This document shows positions 1 to 7,964 of a stretch of 26,098 bases of DNA, piece by piece. A model generated the notes under the pieces. It was not told the origin of the DNA. It saw only the letters and a program-made list of their open reading frames with translations, and searched no databases. Each line of letters begins with the position of its first letter. The first letter of the stretch is position 1. This stretch comes from a virus, in the IMG/VR virus record IMGVR_UViG_3300017773_002300, positions 1 to 26,098 of that record; one strand, written 5' to 3'. Made by a program: the position numbers and the translations under genes.

Positions 1-830
1 ACTCCTGTTCTTTTCTTATAATCTTGAATCCAATTATCAAGTTCTGCCTCGTAATCCCCATAGTCTGTGTGTTTGATAGCGAGTTGTTTTAGCCCGTGTG
101 TTCCTGGGTTTTCATCAAACATATAGTGCATAAGCATGGTATCTTCAAAGTTCGGAAACTCGAAGTTAAAATGATATTCAAACCATTGTAAATCAAACTT
201 AGCATTATGAAAGACTACTCTTTTCTTGTCAAATAACTCTTGCATGAGTTTCTCTGCCGTATTATCTATACACTCGCAGTCTACATAGACTCCATGTTCT
301 TTTTTGTATGACATAGAAAAACCAAGCATATAACCATCTCTACAGTATAATGCTGATGTCTCAGAGTCAAGTGCTATGAAATTGTTGTCATGTTCTAGCG
401 CATCTTGTAAATACTTATGTAATTGTTCTGTATCTTGTATGCCAAAGCATCTGTCTTTTCCTAGTGACTTTTGTACTAAATCTCCGCTTACATATCCCGT
501 TATACTCTCAACAGCTTCCTCGAACGACTTCTTTGCCTCTGGTCTGAACTTAATCATTGCAGGGTTTATCAAAGCCAAAAATCTATCATCAATTATTTTT
601 CCATTGTACTCTGTTATTGATGTCTTTCTCGTAAACTGTTTGAAAGGCTCAGAACCTACTAGAATGAGCCAATCGTACGCATCGATATCGATTTCGATAT
701 CAACATCTCTTTTCAAAATTTTCTGTTTTGAACTATCTGAGCATAACGCAAATCTGTCATGCTTGAAGTCAAAGTACTTATCATAGTTAGTACTTGACAT
801 TGTCTTTTCTATTATTGCTACATTAGCCAT
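1..830 (-). CDS. polA: DNA polymerase I family (family A), N-terminal 276 residues, runs off the window
   Basis: Replicative phage DNA polymerase; only the N-terminal part with the 3'-5' proofreading exonuclease is inside the window. Residues 151-157 (FIALDSE) are exonuclease motif I with metal-binding D155 and E157. HNAKFD (208-213) is motif II, followed by the typical LMHYMFDEN and HGLKQLA segments. Residues about 50-112 (LILVGSEPF, then a LINPAMIKFRP segment) look like the C-terminal half of a family 4 uracil-DNA glycosylase, a domain known at the N-terminus of SPO1-type phage polymerases; that part is inference. The ATG lies inside the end of the primase gene (ATGGCTAA overlap), so the two are translationally coupled. 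The polymerase domain is not visible. Confidence 0.88.
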   Translation of the reverse strand, partial: MANVAIIEKTMSSTNYDKYFDFKHDRFALCSDSSKQKILKRDVDIEIDIDAYDWLILVGSEPFKQFTRKTSITEYNGKIIDDRFLALINPAMIKFRPEAKKSFEEAVESITGYVSGDLVQKSLGKDRCFGIQDTEQLHKYLQDALEHDNNFIALDSETSALYCRDGYMLGFSMSYKKEHGVYVDCECIDNTAEKLMQELFDKKRVVFHNAKFDLQWFEYHFNFEFPNFEDTMLMHYMFDENPGTHGLKQLAIKHTDYGDYEAELDNWIQDYKKRTG

Positions 831-1662
831 ATAATTTTCCCTTTAATCTTTCTATTTCTGGTTTTGTTAAGTTGCCTGGGTCTACATTATCCCTTAGTTT
901 TACTACTCTTGCACTTAACTCTAGTTTCTCAGCCAAGTCTTTTGCTTGCTCAGCTGCTCTTATGCCCGCCTCATCCCCGTCAAACATAATATCTATACCT
1001 TGAACACCTTGTAGTTTCAGTAGACTTAGTTTAACCCAATTCACTTGCTGTGTGCCAAATGTACACACAGTATTTTTGAGACCTTTGTCCCAAAGGTTAA
1101 GAGCATCAAATATGCCCTCTACCAATATAACTCTATTCTGTATTGGTTTTATTTTAGCTGGACAGAATGGCATTTCTGCACCATTCGGATAAATATAATA
1201 CTTATTCATAGATAAGTCGTCCAAGCTTCTACCAATCAGAGCCACTGTCTTTCCTCGAATGTCACGAATTGGAAAGATGATACGATTCTCAAATTGGGGA
1301 ACATTCCATGTGAATGCATCCCATATGTCGAGAGTCTCCTCAGATATATTTCTGAGTCCACCACCTTTCCATTTCACTCTATCCTTTGGGAGTTGGATAC
1401 CGACAGTTTCGCTTTTAACTTTATTGATTGATTCTTTAATACGATGCATACGAACTTCCATTGGGGAAGAAGGTGCACCAAAATAGGTAAACAAGTTACC
1501 TTTATAGCCACATGAAAAGCAATGAAATATACCTGTAATTCTATCCACTCTCATAGAGGGATTAGTGTCATCATGCTCAGGGCTCAGACAAGAGATAATA
1601 GCGTCTTTACCTGAAAGACGATATTGAATTTTCTTTTCTTGTAAGAGTTCTTCAGCTATCAT
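823..1662 (-). CDS. DnaG-type DNA primase
   Basis: Makes RNA primers for phage replication with the helicase encoded further upstream in the neighbouring operon. The CHC2-type zinc finger is C25-x4-H30-x17-C48-x2-C51. The TOPRIM domain shows the catalytic glutamate in LVEG (E182) and the metal-binding DGD (228-230) in FDGDEAG. At 279 aa it is shorter than bacterial DnaG (about 580 aa) and has no C-terminal helicase-binding domain, as is common in phages. The ATG lies 10 bases after the -10 box of its own promoter (1673-1711) and has no Shine-Dalgarno, so it is probably translated from a nearly leaderless mRNA. First gene of the primase-polymerase operon. Confidence 0.93.
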   Translation of the reverse strand: MIAEELLQEKKIQYRLSGKDAIISCLSPEHDDTNPSMRVDRITGIFHCFSCGYKGNLFTYFGAPSSPMEVRMHRIKESINKVKSETVGIQLPKDRVKWKGGGLRNISEETLDIWDAFTWNVPQFENRIIFPIRDIRGKTVALIGRSLDDLSMNKYYIYPNGAEMPFCPAKIKPIQNRVILVEGIFDALNLWDKGLKNTVCTFGTQQVNWVKLSLLKLQGVQGIDIMFDGDEAGIRAAEQAKDLAEKLELSARVVKLRDNVDPGNLTKPEIERLKGKLYG

Positions 1663-1672
1663 AATTACATAT

Positions 1673-1711
1673 ATTATAACAAAATTTTAAGGATTTGTCA
1701 AGAATTATTTT
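1673..1711 (-). promoter_or_regulatory. Sigma-70-type promoter P1 for primase-polymerase
   Basis: Reading the minus strand, a box AAAATAATTC (1711-1702) is followed by TTGACA (1701-1696), 17 bases, and TATAAT (1678-1673). The primase ATG begins 10 bases after the -10 hexamer. The -35 hexamer contains the TGA stop of the upstream DapF-like gene. Member of a family of nine similar promoters in the window. Confidence 0.85.
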
Positions 1712-2192
1712 CCGCCTCCATAGTCCATCTGTAATAATCTTTTTCTATTTTATACTTTCCGCCTCTGCAATATACATCCACGATGGTACTATCAGTAAAC
1801 AGAGCCGCACTAGCAGCTCCTGTTCCACAGCTAGGTACATATCCTACGCCTTTTTCCCATATGTCTACAAATATACTGCCATCATATAAGTCATGTACCA
1901 TAATTTGATTTTCATCTAACTGAGTGTCTATTGTTTCTACCCAGTTATGTTGTATTATTTTTGTATCTCTAGTTATTTCTATTGTGTTTGGTTTATTTAT
2001 TATTGGAGCTAGAAAAGTAATCTTACCATGTTCTGCTAACTCAGCATTAAAACATACTTCTGCAGTACTACCATCGATATTCCATATCTGACCTGTATTT
2101 ATATTTTTCCATTGACAATAATCTATTTGATGTAAAGGATTAGTGTCTGCTAGAATTATAACTTGCCCGTTAACTTTGACTTGTGTTTCCAC
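1698..2192 (-). CDS. Miniature diaminopimelate epimerase (DapF)-like protein
   Basis: 164 aa. Two segments resemble the active site of DapF, which interconverts LL- and meso-diaminopimelate with two cysteines. Residues 39-47 (IDGSTAEVC, C47) match the NADGSxxxxC region, and 110-127 (DIWEKGVGYVPSCGTGAA, C122) match the WERGaGeTxaCGTGA motif. The C-terminal YCRGGKYKI and WTMEAE match the end of DapF. Normal DapF is about 275 aa, so the region between the cysteines is cut from about 144 to 75 residues, and the GNG after the first cysteine is lost (CFNA). Activity and substrate are unknown; binding without catalysis, or action on another amino acid, is possible. GTG start with GGAG ten bases upstream; overlaps the ParB-like gene by 37 bp. 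Its TGA stop lies in the -35 box of P1. Confidence 0.6.
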   Translation of the reverse strand: METQVKVNGQVIILADTNPLHQIDYCQWKNINTGQIWNIDGSTAEVCFNAELAEHGKITFLAPIINKPNTIEITRDTKIIQHNWVETIDTQLDENQIMVHDLYDGSIFVDIWEKGVGYVPSCGTGAASAALFTDSTIVDVYCRGGKYKIEKDYYRWTMEAENNS

Positions 2193-2638
2193 TCTAGTTC
2201 ATCTCCTAATGCTTCATGTTCTAAAAATGTTGGGTCGTCTTCATAATACATTGACTTCCATACTAATTCTGCCATTTGAAACCAAACAGCAATTGCTTTG
2301 TTTCTAAAATCTTCATCACCCCATAAGTAATATAGTAGCCAGTACTCTTTATCAAATCTACATATTCTTATTTCTCTATCATGTAGTTCAGGAACTTCAG
2401 TCAATGCCCTTAGTCTTTGACTACCTGCTATGGGGTACCAGTTTGGCATACATAAAAAAGGAGACCGTATGCCTTCTTTTTTCAATGCTTCTTTTAGTGG
2501 TTCATTTATTGGTACATCTTTAATATTCTCTTGTACTTTTGGTTGCTCCAACATCCAACCCACTGTTCTCACATACCAAGTATGTGGCGGAAGTGGTACT
2601 AGTTCTGCTGTTTCTCTACTTACTCTGTCATTTGCCAT
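2156..2638 (-). CDS. ParB/sulfiredoxin-fold-like protein
   Basis: 160 aa. Residues about 40-82 carry the pattern of a ParB-like N-terminal domain: a VPINEPLKEALKKEG segment, IRSPFL, then IAGSQRLRAL, which resembles the GxHRrLRA nucleotide-binding motif. The C-terminal half has no recognisable domain and is rich in Trp and Tyr. No helix-turn-helix as in partition ParB is seen, so a role in plasmid-like partition is unlikely. Phage ParB-like domains may be nucleases or nucleotide-binding enzymes. The start ATG lies inside the end of the sulfotransferase gene (19-bp overlap). Confidence 0.5.
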   Translation of the reverse strand: MANDRVSRETAELVPLPPHTWYVRTVGWMLEQPKVQENIKDVPINEPLKEALKKEGIRSPFLCMPNWYPIAGSQRLRALTEVPELHDREIRICRFDKEYWLLYYLWGDEDFRNKAIAVWFQMAELVWKSMYYEDDPTFLEHEALGDELEWKHKSKLTGKL

Positions 2639-3300
2639 CTTTCAAAATCCTTTTTATAAAATTCATATATTAACTCCGTTACATAATTTTCATCATACGG
2701 AGGTATTGTTCTATTAGAGTTATGCAAATGTCTTACTGGAAAACCCATTGCTTTCATGCATCCACCTTCCTCTAGTTTGTAAACTTTTACTTCGGGTTCT
2801 CTATAATAAACCCATGCTGGTAGATACATTATGTGATAACTACCTAATCTTACTTCACTTTTTTCGAAGTAATCTAAATTTTGTACTGTTCCATAGTAAG
2901 CGCCGTTCATTAATGAACTAATAGCTTTCTCACTCCATGTTACAAAATCCCAATCAATTATAAAATTATAATTATAATTGTGCTTGTAAAGACTCTCCCA
3001 TCTTTTTAGTGGGTGTCTTATCTGTGTAAAGTACTCATAGTCTGGGTACTGTACTGCGAGTTGGTCATAAGTTGCGTGTATATTATTGTAAGAAAACTTA
3101 CGAATAGGATATCCTGCTACTTTAGGATAGTCTTCTCTAACAAAATCTGCATTTAATCTGCCTTGCCAACTCCTATGTAACATTTGTCTTTTTGGATTAT
3201 TTTCCAAACTATAGTAATGTTCTGCAATAGTTTTACTTACAGATATGCCCCCGCACTTGGGAATATGTATAAACCCTTTATTCTCCTGATGTATGAGCAT
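2620..3300 (-). CDS. Sulfotransferase-like protein
   Basis: 226 aa, normal for small phage and bacterial sulfotransferases, which move sulfate from PAPS to a carbohydrate or other acceptor. The 5'-phosphosulfate loop is HIPKCGGISVSKT near residues 12-24. The 3'-phosphate motif is IRHPLKRWESLYKHNY near residues 93-108. The acceptor cannot be predicted; surface glycans of host or virion are plausible. The ATG overlaps the end of a 58-aa gene by 23 bp, and its 3' end overlaps the ParB-like gene, so it sits inside one long operon running from P2. Confidence 0.75.
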   Translation of the reverse strand: MLIHQENKGFIHIPKCGGISVSKTIAEHYYSLENNPKRQMLHRSWQGRLNADFVREDYPKVAGYPIRKFSYNNIHATYDQLAVQYPDYEYFTQIRHPLKRWESLYKHNYNYNFIIDWDFVTWSEKAISSLMNGAYYGTVQNLDYFEKSEVRLGSYHIMYLPAWVYYREPEVKVYKLEEGGCMKAMGFPVRHLHNSNRTIPPYDENYVTELIYEFYKKDFERWQMTE

Positions 3301-3454
3301 CTAATAAATCCTCCATAGCTTCCTCATAAATAGGTCTAAAATCTTCTAGTGTAGGAAACTCTATTTTTATTGCGCTTTCTACATTACTGTAGGCAAGTTC
3401 GGCACAGTGTATATGCCATGCTTCTTCTAATTGTTTTTCTGTGTATAGTATCAT
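3278..3454 (-). CDS. Small acidic hypothetical protein (58 aa)
   Basis: Short frame starting MILYTEKQLEEAWHIH and ending LLDAHTSGE. It is acidic and probably helical, with no recognised domain. It is supported by context: its ATG overlaps the stop of the 56-aa gene upstream (ATGA) and its end overlaps the sulfotransferase start by 23 bp, which fills a stretch that would otherwise be an unexplained gap in a compact operon. Function unknown. Confidence 0.65.
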   Translation of the reverse strand: MILYTEKQLEEAWHIHCAELAYSNVESAIKIEFPTLEDFRPIYEEAMEDLLDAHTSGE

Positions 3455-3621
3455 GTTATGTCCTTAAATATTTGTAATACTTTTTTTCTATTATACCAAA
3501 GACCATTTAATATTATTTCATCTCTAGTCTTTGAATTTTCTATTATCCATCTAGGTAAACCTACTACATTCTTATCTTTAAATAGTCTCCAACCTTCTTT
3601 TGCTGCAATGATTACTCTCAT
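3451..3621 (-). CDS. Small basic hypothetical protein (56 aa)
   Basis: Starts MRVIIAAKEGWRLF and ends KKVLQIFKDIT. It is basic and Trp-rich, with no recognised domain. The ATG overlaps the stop of the 2OG-oxygenase-like gene (ATGA) and its own stop overlaps the start of the 58-aa gene (ATGA). Both junctions are the stop-start couplings used throughout this operon, which supports a real gene. Function unknown. Confidence 0.65.
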   Translation of the reverse strand: MRVIIAAKEGWRLFKDKNVVGLPRWIIENSKTRDEIILNGLWYNRKKVLQIFKDIT

Positions 3622-4124
3622 TTTCTTTTCCTAAAATTCATAGATATAGCTATTCTTCTGCCTTTTGTTTTAGGAACTTTATGTTCTAAAACTCCTTGCC
3701 AAATAACTAACATCCCATTGTAAGGGTGTATTTCTAACTGCTCTTCAAAGATAATTGGACTAGCATTTGTGTCTACATCTACATAATAAACACTAGAAAA
3801 ATCACAAGGAAAATGATTATGAGGTTGAGCATACTCCTCTTTTTCATATATCATAGCCCATAGATTAACAGGAAAATATTTTATTGGTCTAGGGTTAAAA
3901 TGTTCTTGACTTATTGATTCAACATATCTTGTTACTTCATTTGCAAAAGGCATAAATTCAGGGTTGTCTTTATGTGTAGACCATCCACTTCTCCATGCTT
4001 TAACATTAGTTACCATTTCTTTTCCATCTAATAGTCGTTGCTTTTCAACTATTGTTTTTAAGTTCCACTTATCTTTAAGGATAGTAGTAAATACAGGCAT
4101 TGATTTGTTAACATTATAAATCAT
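3618..4124 (-). CDS. 2OG-Fe(II) oxygenase-like protein (PF13759 type)
   Basis: 168 aa. The C-terminal half has the pattern of the putative 2OG-Fe(II) oxygenase family common in marine phages: YAQPHNHFPCDFSSVYYVD (iron ligands H102 or H104), a PIIFEEQ strand, IWQGVLEHKVP (distal H148), and RRIAISMNF, where R156/R157 would bind 2-oxoglutarate. The substrate (protein or nucleic acid) is unknown. The start overlaps the helicase end by 11 bp. Confidence 0.75.
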   Translation of the reverse strand: MIYNVNKSMPVFTTILKDKWNLKTIVEKQRLLDGKEMVTNVKAWRSGWSTHKDNPEFMPFANEVTRYVESISQEHFNPRPIKYFPVNLWAMIYEKEEYAQPHNHFPCDFSSVYYVDVDTNASPIIFEEQLEIHPYNGMLVIWQGVLEHKVPKTKGRRIAISMNFRKRK

Positions 4125-5472
4125 AAGTATCTTCGCCTGTTGTCATAGTTTCTTTTAGTTCTGTTCGTTCATCTGGGTCTAAGGCACTATGAGGCCCAAT
4201 CTTTAGTGTTTCCCAGTTCATTTCTGATGTAAAGTTTTTTACTGAACCACTTCTCATCTTATCACATTTGAACTTAATCGTAGGCTCTTCGTCTCCCCAA
4301 TGCTGTATGCTATAAGCTGCATCTACAGCATCCAAGATTCCTTTCGCGAATCTTGCCTCTCCTTTCTCATTAGTCTGGAAAGCGGAGAGAACCAGAACTT
4401 TGCTCTCCTGCGCGAGAGCTTTGAGACCTTTTGAAATCTCAATTTGCTCAGTCCAATCATACTGACCTGAACGACCTGGTGCGTTGTGGCGTCTCACTTG
4501 GTTTAGATAATCTACTATTACTACACCCAAGTTTGGTAACTGGGCTTGTTTCTGTCTAACTACACTAATAATTTTTGCTAGTGTAAGTGACGGGTCATAA
4601 TGAACATCAATTTGAGGGATATCTGCCAGCTTGTTTCTAGTAAGCTCGTAATGGAACTTATCGAAATCTTGGTGGTCTTTCCACTCAGCTAGCGCCTCTT
4701 CGCCATTGTTAAACCTAGCAGCCCACCAAACAGCAACTTTGTCCCACTCCATAGGAGTAAGATTTTTTGCTTTGATACGACCACTATTTATTCCACATTG
4801 TATGCCACAAATTCTTTGTAACATTTGTCTTGTGTCCATCTCTATAGTAAAGTATAATGCTGATGCGCCTCTATCTTGGGCTGCTGCAGCAATGTTACAA
4901 CAAGTAAACGACTTACCACCACCACGGTGTCCGCCAAAAACTACCAAATCTTTGGGAGAGAATGTGTAGTCCAAGTCATAGTCTTGATTAAGACCGAGCG
5001 GCAAATATTTTGCTAAATCCTCATCTGAATCGAACAAAGGTACAGTTTCCATGTTATCTGCATCTTCATTAGTATCTACTGCGTCTTCCACATGGACGAC
5101 TATTTCTTGCAGTAAATCAATATTTTCTCTAGCGTCAGAGATTGCGACTTGTGTGTCAACATAGTGTTCGATTTTATTTAGAATTTCGGATTGTGTAAAC
5201 TGATTTTTTAGATAGTCTAATAGAATTATAGACGGAACATCTGTTTCTACACTTTCGATTGCATAGATTTTTTCCTGCAAGTCCCTTGAACGAACTTCCA
5301 GTTTTAAATCTTCAAATGTTGGCAAGTCATGATACTTATGAACATGCTTATCTACTACTCGCCATATTTTTCGGTACTCACCTTCTGGAAAATAGTGTTC
5401 CTTAAGACCATTCCAAGTCTCAAAGTCGCTGTTCGCAAGTAATTGCTTGAGTAATGCACTCTCTAGTGTCAA
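4114..5472 (-). CDS. DnaB-type replicative DNA helicase
   Basis: 452 aa hexameric 5'-3' helicase of the phage fork. The RecA-like core has Walker A GGHRGGGKS (180-188, K187), the H1a glutamate in YFTIEM (E211), Walker B VVIVDYLNQV (D321) and LSAFQ (362-366) at the sensor position. Residues 1-130 are an N-terminal helical domain. It starts with TTG, preceded by GGGAGAG; no ATG occurs in frame for more than 130 codons, so TTG is the only start that keeps the N-terminal domain. An intrinsic terminator (5503-5538) lies just upstream with no promoter between, so expression depends on read-through from P2. Confidence 0.93.
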   Translation of the reverse strand: MTLESALLKQLLANSDFETWNGLKEHYFPEGEYRKIWRVVDKHVHKYHDLPTFEDLKLEVRSRDLQEKIYAIESVETDVPSIILLDYLKNQFTQSEILNKIEHYVDTQVAISDARENIDLLQEIVVHVEDAVDTNEDADNMETVPLFDSDEDLAKYLPLGLNQDYDLDYTFSPKDLVVFGGHRGGGKSFTCCNIAAAAQDRGASALYFTIEMDTRQMLQRICGIQCGINSGRIKAKNLTPMEWDKVAVWWAARFNNGEEALAEWKDHQDFDKFHYELTRNKLADIPQIDVHYDPSLTLAKIISVVRQKQAQLPNLGVVIVDYLNQVRRHNAPGRSGQYDWTEQIEISKGLKALAQESKVLVLSAFQTNEKGEARFAKGILDAVDAAYSIQHWGDEEPTIKFKCDKMRSGSVKNFTSEMNWETLKIGPHSALDPDERTELKETMTTGEDTYDL

Positions 5473-5502
5473 ATTGTCTCTCCCAAAACAAAGTTAATTT
5501 AC

Positions 5503-5538
5503 AAAAAAGGCGAGGCAATCCTAAGGGACTGCTCGCCT
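5503..5538 (-). terminator. Intrinsic terminator after the HTH-repeat gene
   Basis: On the minus strand AGGCGAGCA and TGCCTCGCCT form a 9-bp GC-rich stem with one bulged base around a 12-base loop, followed directly by TTTTTT. It lies 16 bases after the stop of the HTH-repeat gene and 31 bases before the helicase start. No promoter is visible between it and the helicase, so it probably terminates only partly. Confidence 0.85.
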
Positions 5539-5553
5539 GAGTTAGAAATAAGA

Positions 5554-6270
5554 TTAACCTATTTCTTTTTTAGCAGCGCCGTTATAGTCCGCGCATTGTA
5601 GACCTCTTCTAGTAAGCATTGTTTTCACGCCTCTTACAGTTTTGCCGATATTATCAGCAATTTCTTCAACAGTCATGCCGTCAATGTCGACACCTGCTAA
5701 TGGGTCAGCTTTGCTTGAACCTTTAGTTTCTTTCTGCTTTGGAATAGCATTGATTTCGCCTGCTCTAAGTAGGGATAATGCTTTTCCTCTGATTGAGTTA
5801 ACGCTTCTGCCTAAGCCTTCTGCGATATCCTCAATGAAAGCTCCATCGTTTACCATTGAAACGAATTGGCTTTCTTCTTCCTCGTTATAAGACTTAACAG
5901 TCTCAACTTTAGGAGCAGGTTTAACATGCTCTGTAAGTTGCATAGAAAGAATTTTACCTTGAATAGATTTAGCACTGAAGTGCCCACCTTCAAAGTTTGA
6001 AGCGATTTCTGCGTATGTGTAGACACCGCTATTGTCTTGCACGAATGTGCTAAGAGTTGCTTCTTGCTCATCTGAGAAAGATTTAGTTGCTGAAGCTGAA
6101 GCTAATTCAACCTCAAAACCCATCTTTCTTAATTTTGAACTAACACTTCTTACTGAAGTTTCTAGTTGCTCTGCAGCAGAAGCTACAGTTGCCTGTGATA
6201 CAGGGCTTTCGTCACCAACGAAAGAAGTCAATTCTGCTGTTCTTTCGTCTGTCCATTTTGGTAATGCCAT
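5554..6270 (-). CDS. DNA-binding protein with four HTH/SANT-like repeats
   Basis: 238 aa, no named family recognised. Four related modules are visible: residues 6-53 (starting WTDERTAEL), 64-115 (SFSDEQEATL), 127-172 (SYNEEEESQF) and about 198-226 (MTVEEIADNIGKTVRGVKTML). Each ends in a helix-turn-helix pattern such as IAEGLGRSVNSIRGKALSL. Similar modules occur in the proteins at 14568-15008 and 25578-25745. Role inferred as a double-stranded DNA-binding regulator or genome-coating protein. ATG with GAGGA upstream, one base after the ligase fragment stop. The terminator just downstream would make it more abundant than the later genes of the operon. Confidence 0.7.
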   Translation of the reverse strand: MALPKWTDERTAELTSFVGDESPVSQATVASAAEQLETSVRSVSSKLRKMGFEVELASASATKSFSDEQEATLSTFVQDNSGVYTYAEIASNFEGGHFSAKSIQGKILSMQLTEHVKPAPKVETVKSYNEEEESQFVSMVNDGAFIEDIAEGLGRSVNSIRGKALSLLRAGEINAIPKQKETKGSSKADPLAGVDIDGMTVEEIADNIGKTVRGVKTMLTRRGLQCADYNGAAKKEIG

Positions 6271-6271
6271 T

Positions 6272-7030
6272 TTAATTTTCCTCTAATAATTGCTTTACAT
6301 TTGTTATAATAATAACACCTCGGTCACGAGCTGTTTGTGTTTTAGCTGACTCAATTCCCGACTCATTTATAAGATGAGTACAGTCTTTTGTTAGCGAGGA
6401 CTTGACTACAAATCCATATTGATTTAGAACTTTTTCAGCAAATGCTTTAGTCGGATATGACTTCAACTTGCCTGTAATACAAACAACTCCTGTGACCGCT
6501 TTCTTCTCATTAATTTCATTATTCCAGTTGAACGGTAGTGTTGTCTTATAGTTGTTAGGATAATACTCAGTTTCTAACCACTGAATTAAGTTAGCTGATG
6601 CCTTTGGTCCGATACCTGCCTCAGTACAACTTTTCTCGCTAATATCTTCGATGTTTGATATTCTATCGCATAATTTTTGAGAAGCCGACCGACCAATAAG
6701 GGGTATGCTGAAAGCTGGTATTATATTGACCAACTCACTCTCTTTTGATTTTTCAATCTCTAAAAAGAGTTTCTCAGCTAACTTCGTACTTCCTAACCTA
6801 ACCTGTATATCATCTACAGTAAGTTGATAAAGTTCTGTGTAGTCTTCGATTTGCAACTTGTTAAGAGTTGCTGGACCGAGTCCTTTAATTTTAAGAGTCG
6901 AGGCAAAGTGTTCTACTTTCTTATACCACTGAGCTGAGCACTGTGTATTCCTACAAAATAGTTGGTCATTAACCAATTCTAATTCACTGTTACATGCAGG
7001 GCAGTCAGTTGGTGGTATAATCTGTCTCAC
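6272..7030 (-). CDS. NAD-dependent DNA ligase, C-terminal part (zinc finger, HhH, BRCT)
   Basis: 252 aa matching the C-terminal third of bacterial LigA. It has a C4 zinc finger C10-x2-C13-x12-C26-x4-C31 ending CSAQ, the HFAS and IKGLGPATL helix-hairpin-helix region, a second HhH stretch (about 107-150), and a BRCT domain from about 180 to the end (VTGVVCITGKL, then THLI and the ARDRGV segment). The adenylation and OB domains are absent here but are encoded at 12894-13835, starting about 5.9 kb upstream in the reading direction. The two proteins probably form one ligase. GTG start with GGAGAGAGAG upstream and about 25 bases of leader from P2. Confidence 0.88.
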   Translation of the reverse strand: MRQIIPPTDCPACNSELELVNDQLFCRNTQCSAQWYKKVEHFASTLKIKGLGPATLNKLQIEDYTELYQLTVDDIQVRLGSTKLAEKLFLEIEKSKESELVNIIPAFSIPLIGRSASQKLCDRISNIEDISEKSCTEAGIGPKASANLIQWLETEYYPNNYKTTLPFNWNNEINEKKAVTGVVCITGKLKSYPTKAFAEKVLNQYGFVVKSSLTKDCTHLINESGIESAKTQTARDRGVIIITNVKQLLEEN

Positions 7031-7060
7031 TTATAGTCTCTCTCTCCAAAATATACATAT

Positions 7061-7099
7061 ATTATATCCAATTTTTAAGCTCGTGTCAAGAACTATTTT
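7061..7099 (-). promoter_or_regulatory. Sigma-70-type promoter P2 for ligase C-part and helicase operon
   Basis: Minus strand: AAAATAGTTC (7099-7090), TTGACA (7089-7084), 17 bases, TATAAT (7066-7061). The expected start site gives a leader of about 25 bases containing GGAGAGAGAG before the GTG of the ligase C-terminal part. It would drive the 5.3-kb operon down to 1698. Confidence 0.88.
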
Positions 7100-7132
7100 T
7101 GACATGGTATATCAAAGAAAAAATAACCAATA

Positions 7133-7246
7133 TTAATTATCCTCCCCTTCATAGATATGGGTGTCCTCAACCATATTTCTGTTTTCCCATTGAAATCTAA
7201 GTGCTTGCCACTTCTTAACTAAAAATTTTATCCAATTCTTTATCAT
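7133..7246 (-). CDS. Small basic hypothetical protein (37 aa)
   Basis: Begins MIKNWIKFLVKKWQALRF and ends HIYEGEDN: a basic, amphipathic N-terminal helix with an acidic tail. The ATG lies inside the end of the SGNH gene, with AAGGA five bases upstream, and the frame ends just before promoter P2. No known domain. It is supported only by the ribosome binding site and the tight packing. Last gene of the long operon that starts at P3. Confidence 0.5.
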   Translation of the reverse strand: MIKNWIKFLVKKWQALRFQWENRNMVEDTHIYEGEDN

Positions 7247-7964
7247 ATATGTCCTTCATTATTCTATTTGCCATTAACTCATGTCCTTCCTCTAGAGGAT
7301 GGTCTTTCGGTCCGAATGGCACCTTGGCTCTCTTACACATAGTATAAAAGCTTTCATCCATTATGAAAGGTAATTCTCTTTCATAGTCATTTCTTCTCAT
7401 ATGTGGTACTTGCCATAAATTATTTGCTCCTTCCCATCTATTTTCATCTAGGATTTTCATTGAAGGGCCGAGCTGCCCATCTGACATAAGATAAAATAAG
7501 TAAGGTATCTTTTGAGATTCCAAAAAATACTTTGTACTTAACATATAGTGTAAACTATAAATTATATTATATCTCATTGTTCTTGTTTGTGTGGAATGTC
7601 CTTGTATTGCTTCCCACTGTTTTAATCTCATTCTAGGGTGAAAATGTGTTTCACTCTTATCACTAATTTCTAAAGTATTTTTATTAAAAGCATATCTTAT
7701 CCATACTGCACTTCTCCATGCCCCTAAGTCATCTAAGAACTCCCATCTATTTAGGTTAGACCATACAATAATTGCTAGGTCTGGTTTCTCTCTTAAACAA
7801 TCATCTAGAGTTGTTCTCCATATTCTATCATTACTTCCTCCAACCTTAGAGTTATCTCTGTAATCTGCATCTAAATTTTTAGATACTTTATATGCAAAAG
7901 AGTCCTCTGGTCTATTCTTTAGTTCCATTCCTCTAACAAAGCTACAACCATTCCAATAAATCAA
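7215..7964 (-). CDS. SGNH/GDSL-like hydrolase
   Basis: 249 aa. Block I is NGCSFVRG with S8 as likely nucleophile, block II/III is VGGSNDR (G42, N45), and block V is KDHPLEEGHE with D221 and H222. This order fits SGNH hydrolases such as esterases and glycan O-acetylesterases; phage members of this kind are mostly uncharacterised. It follows a carbamoyltransferase, so removing or shaping acyl groups on a glycan or modified base is plausible. TTG start overlapping the carbamoyltransferase stop (TTGA), with GGAG ten bases upstream. Confidence 0.7.
   Translation of the reverse strand: MIYWNGCSFVRGMELKNRPEDSFAYKVSKNLDADYRDNSKVGGSNDRIWRTTLDDCLREKPDLAIIVWSNLNRWEFLDDLGAWRSAVWIRYAFNKNTLEISDKSETHFHPRMRLKQWEAIQGHSTQTRTMRYNIIYSLHYMLSTKYFLESQKIPYLFYLMSDGQLGPSMKILDENRWEGANNLWQVPHMRRNDYERELPFIMDESFYTMCKRAKVPFGPKDHPLEEGHELMANRIMKDIYDKELDKIFS

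Noticed and set aside
376-786. Plus-strand open frame of 136 codons
   Set aside because: It lies opposite the polymerase gene, whose exonuclease motifs are clear on the minus strand; no ribosome site or family signal. The same applies to plus-strand frames opposite other genes, e.g. 17815-18375 and 18753-19301.
2156-2638. ParB-like protein as a partition system for a plasmid-prophage
   Set aside because: No ParA gene, no helix-turn-helix and no centromere-like repeats are visible nearby.
5850-6071. 73-codon minus-strand frame inside the HTH-repeat gene
   Set aside because: It is out of frame with the repeat protein, with no ribosome site or domain; the repeat modules show the other frame is real.
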